Source of the DNA: Phycisphaerae bacterium
GTDB taxonomy: Bacteria; Planctomycetota; Phycisphaerae; Phycisphaerales; SM1A02
Reading direction: 5' to 3'
Assembly: GCA_018663565.1 (NCBI GenBank)
Contig: JABJQE010000006.1
Span: 1-8,600 of the forward strand
Length of the DNA: 8,600 nt
Shown: piece by piece, positions 6,385-8,600 of the stretch
Position numbering within the stretch: position 1 is the first letter of the stretch
Layout of the letters: each line of letters begins with the position of its first letter
Program-made: the position numbers and the translations under genes
The notes under the pieces: model-generated
Seen by the model: the letters and a program-made list of their open reading frames with translations, nothing else
What the model was told of the DNA's origin: nothing
The model's database searches: none

Positions 6385-7596
6385 TTACCCGGTGTGAACA
6401 GGCGCCACTTGCTCGACGACTTCTAGACCGAAGGCGGTCAAGCCGTGCCAGGTTCGCGGGGTGGTGGTTAGTAGTCGTAACTTCTTGAGTCCAAGCGCTC
6501 GGAGTATCTGGCTTCCCGTTCCCGTGTTGCGAGTGTCGATTGGCACCGCCCGTGCGCCGGCGCCGCTGTCTCGAGTGAGGTCGGGTCGGTCTGGGTCATC
6601 TTCGCCCGGCCGTCGCACCTTGTGCAAGAGTTGCGAGAGTGCGCTGTCGCCGAGATGTTCTGGACGCAAGTACACCAACGCCCCTTGCCCAGCCTCGGCT
6701 ATGGCTGCCATAGATCCGCGGAGCGTATTGCCAGACGGCGACTGGCCGACATCAAAAATGTCTCCGAGCACGTCACGTCGATGAACGCGAACAAGCACTG
6801 GATCATTAATTTCAACAGGTTTGCCATGGGCATCAAGTTGGCCCACATCGCCCATGCACAATGCGATATGCGGCTGAGGGTCAACCTGACTCTCGAACGC
6901 GATGAGGTTGAATATGCCCCAGGGAGTTTCGACTGGCGTTCCACCCACCGGATCGATGCGAGATACAAGTGTCTCTTGAGCAAGTCGATATTCAATAATC
7001 TGTTCAACGCTGCACATACGAACGTCATGTTCAGTGCACAGTGGCTCAAGATCATCCATCCGAGCCATTTCACCGTCTGGTCGCACGATCTCGATGATGA
7101 CAGCAGCGGGTTGTAGACCTGCGAGTTTGCACAGGTCAACTGATCCCTCGGTCTGACCAGTTCGAGCGAGCACTCCGCCCTCGCGCGCCCGAAGTGGGTT
7201 GATGTGGCCAGGCCGCACAAAGTCGTCGGCTCGGCTTGCGGGGTCGGCGAGCATTCGAATGGTCTTTGTTCGGTCGGCCGCAGAAATACCCGTGCCAACG
7301 CCATGACGAGGATGGCCATCAATACTGACGGTAAATGCGGTCGTGCGAAGAGATGTATTGACTTGTGCTTGTGGCCCAAGATCAAGGCGATCGCAATCTT
7401 CACCCGTCATGGCGACACATAAGTATCCAGCGCCAACGCGGGTCATAAAGTTGATGGCGGCCACGTCGATGTGTTCAGCTGCGACGACGAAGTCGCCTTC
7501 GTTCTCTCGCCCTTCATCATCAACAAGCACGATGGGCTTGCCGGCGCGAAGATCGTCGAGGATTTCGGGGATTGTGCTGAGGCTAGAGCTGGTCAT
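6385..7596 (-). CDS. ribB: 3,4-dihydroxy-2-butanone 4-phosphate synthase fused to a degenerate GTP cyclohydrolase II-like domain (RibBX type)
   Basis: RibB converts ribulose 5-phosphate to 3,4-dihydroxy-2-butanone 4-phosphate and formate for riboflavin synthesis in the cytoplasm. The N-terminal half (about residues 1-205) shows DDEGRENEGD, GVGTGISAADRTKTI and RPGHINPLRAREGGVLARTG. The usual GHTE motif reads GQTEG here (Gln148). The C-terminal half aligns with GTP cyclohydrolase II (from TPWGIFNLIAF to TWHGLTAFGLEVVE), but its zinc motif C-x10-C-x-C is replaced by Asp275, Ser286 and Ser288, and QEGRG is replaced by PEHLG. It therefore probably cannot open the GTP ring, and a separate RibA should exist elsewhere. 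I chose the ATG at 7596-7594 (403 residues, MTSSSLSTIPEILDDLRAGK) because RibB proteins start there. The ATG at 7743 would add 49 unrelated residues and overlap the Nif3 gene. No FMN riboswitch is visible upstream. Confidence 0.93.
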   Translation of the reverse strand: MTSSSLSTIPEILDDLRAGKPIVLVDDEGRENEGDFVVAAEHIDVAAINFMTRVGAGYLCVAMTGEDCDRLDLGPQAQVNTSLRTTAFTVSIDGHPRHGVGTGISAADRTKTIRMLADPASRADDFVRPGHINPLRAREGGVLARTGQTEGSVDLCKLAGLQPAAVIIEIVRPDGEMARMDDLEPLCTEHDVRMCSVEQIIEYRLAQETLVSRIDPVGGTPVETPWGIFNLIAFESQVDPQPHIALCMGDVGQLDAHGKPVEINDPVLVRVHRRDVLGDIFDVGQSPSGNTLRGSMAAIAEAGQGALVYLRPEHLGDSALSQLLHKVRRPGEDDPDRPDLTRDSGAGARAVPIDTRNTGTGSQILRALGLKKLRLLTTTPRTWHGLTAFGLEVVEQVAPVHTG

Positions 7597-7651
7597 GGTG
7601 GCGTTCTGTGTCACGTGAGGGTGAACCTCGGTTGGAAGGGGAACGACGTAT

Positions 7652-7677
7652 GGTAGCGAGGATGCCGCGCTGCTACC
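7652..7677. promoter_or_regulatory. Inverted repeat between the divergent ribB and Nif3 genes
   Basis: GGTAGC (7652-7657) and GCTACC (7672-7677) are perfect inverted copies separated by 14 bases, in the 90-bp region between the ribB start at 7596 and the Nif3 start at 7687. The position suits an operator or a 5'-leader hairpin for either gene. A 6-bp dyad can occur by chance. Confidence 0.3.
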
Positions 7678-7686
7678 TTTCCCCAC

Positions 7687-8600
7687 ATGCCAACAGTTTC
7701 CGATCTCTGTGACGTCATGAACGATATCGCCCCCTTGCAACATGCAGCGGGGTGGGACAATACTGGACTACTTGTTGGCCGTCGCGATGCCGTTATCAGC
7801 ACAGTCATGGTGTGCATAGATCTGACCTCCGCCGTACTGCGCGAGGCTATCGATGCAGATGTGCAAGCCATCGTGGCGTATCACCCCACACTCTTTGAAC
7901 CACGGACGCGTGTCACCGGGGACGACCCATCCGGCGAGTTATTGCTTGGCATCATTGAATCTGGAATCGCCGTGTACAGCCCACACACCGCGCTTGATGC
8001 GGCCCCCAGCGGTATGGCTGATTGGCTCATTGAAGCTGTCGATGCTGGAGATGTGCGTCCAATCGAATATGCGACTGAACAGGGCCGCGCCGAAGAAACA
8101 CTCGTAGTGACCTATGTGCCGCCTGATGCCCTTGCCTCGCTTCGTGATGCGATGGCCGCCGCAGGGGCGGGTCATATTGGAGAGTACACACACTGCGCTG
8201 CAGCGAGTCCGAGTACAGGCACATTCAAAGGTGGCGTGAACACCACTCCAACGATTGGTGAGTCAGGCGTGTTGGAGTCGGTTGAAGAATCGCGGTTGAC
8301 GATGGCGTGCGGCAACGCTGCTTTGGCGAATGTCATCGTCGCACTTCGTCAAACCCATCCATATGAAGAGGCACCAGTACACATTGTGCCATTGCAATCC
8401 CGTCCAATTCACAATATGGGAATGGGTCGGCTCATTCAACTTGCAAATGAACGCTCAACACAAGACATCGTCGAAGCCTACAAACGCCACCTTGGCGTCT
8501 CGACACTTCGACTTGCTGAAGGATGTCATGCACCATCAGCACACACCATCATTGGATGTTGCCCGGGTGCAGGCGACTCAATGCTGCAAGCAGCAGAATC
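7687..8600 (+). CDS. Nif3-like dinuclear metal centre protein (DUF34 family) with PII-like insert; C-terminus beyond the window
   Basis: The visible 304 residues match the Nif3/YqfO/YbgI family, toroidal hexameric proteins with a two-metal site. Their exact role is unsettled, and they are often labelled GTP cyclohydrolase 1 type 2 in databases. Landmarks are AAGWDNTGLLVG (20-31), AYHPTLF (Tyr65, His66), VYSPHTALD (His100, Asp104), then the PII-like YqfO insert (about 135-236) with HIGEYTHC, TGTFKGG and HPYEEAPVHIVPL, and a return to the Nif3 fold with CCPGAGDSMLQAA at the edge. Tyr65 replaces the first His of the bacterial HHP pair; as I recall, human NIF3L1 has the same YHP. The last His and Glu metal ligands lie beyond 8600. 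The ATG at 7687 fits the family N-terminus (MPTVSDLCDVM) but has no clear ribosome site. The gene diverges from ribB. Confidence 0.93.
   Translation, partial: MPTVSDLCDVMNDIAPLQHAAGWDNTGLLVGRRDAVISTVMVCIDLTSAVLREAIDADVQAIVAYHPTLFEPRTRVTGDDPSGELLLGIIESGIAVYSPHTALDAAPSGMADWLIEAVDAGDVRPIEYATEQGRAEETLVVTYVPPDALASLRDAMAAAGAGHIGEYTHCAAASPSTGTFKGGVNTTPTIGESGVLESVEESRLTMACGNAALANVIVALRQTHPYEEAPVHIVPLQSRPIHNMGMGRLIQLANERSTQDIVEAYKRHLGVSTLRLAEGCHAPSAHTIIGCCPGAGDSMLQAAE

Noticed and set aside
6385..7000. Functional bifunctional RibBA (GTP cyclohydrolase II activity).
   Set aside because: The zinc-binding cysteines and other catalytic motifs are replaced, so activity is not supported by the sequence.
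7597..7743. Extended 452-residue start for the ribB gene at 7743.
   Set aside because: The extra 49 residues look unlike RibB and would overlap the start of the Nif3 gene by 57 bases; family proteins begin near the ATG at 7596.

Overview
The window looks like a chromosomal stretch from a free-living bacterium, most likely a Planctomycetota (Phycisphaerae-like) genome. That assignment is an inference from three things: the exported, Met/His-rich lineage-specific protein, the unusual RibB-RibA-like fusion, and the uneven use of Shine-Dalgarno sites. No rRNA or other marker gene is present to confirm it. Base composition is moderately GC-rich and even across the window. I see no tRNA, rRNA, CRISPR array, insertion sequence or phage gene.

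Layout from left to right. (1) An unrecognised protein on the minus strand runs off the left edge (1-562). (2) Diverging from it is a phosphatidylserine-decarboxylase-family enzyme with a probable signal peptide (634-2076). Its architecture resembles the soluble PsiD-like branch more than housekeeping Psd. (3) ftsK, the DNA translocase of chromosome segregation (2181-4741), has four membrane segments, a hyperacidic linker and the motor domain. Its C-terminal gamma winged helix lies in a different reading frame because of an apparent one-base loss near 4439. (4) A 443-bp gene-poor stretch (4742-5184) carries a run of inverted repeats, a tiny open frame behind a near-perfect Shine-Dalgarno, and a strong 14-bp terminator-like hairpin. 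(5) A probable secreted protein of unknown function (5185-6375) has a Met/His/Gly-rich centre with an 18-residue repeat. (6) Converging on it with a 9-bp gap is a ribB-type gene (6385-7596, minus strand). Its GTP cyclohydrolase II-like half has lost the zinc cysteines. (7) Diverging from that is a Nif3/DUF34 family gene with the PII-like insert (7687-8600, running off the right edge).

The genes do not form one obvious pathway. ribB serves riboflavin synthesis, ftsK serves segregation, and the two exported proteins are probably envelope or periplasmic. Gene orientation alternates, so most are probably single-gene transcription units. Points most worth a second look are the exported PsiD-like decarboxylase, the RibB fusion with both a degenerate cyclohydrolase half and a changed metal-ligand position, the ftsK frameshift, and the structured intergenic region before 5185.
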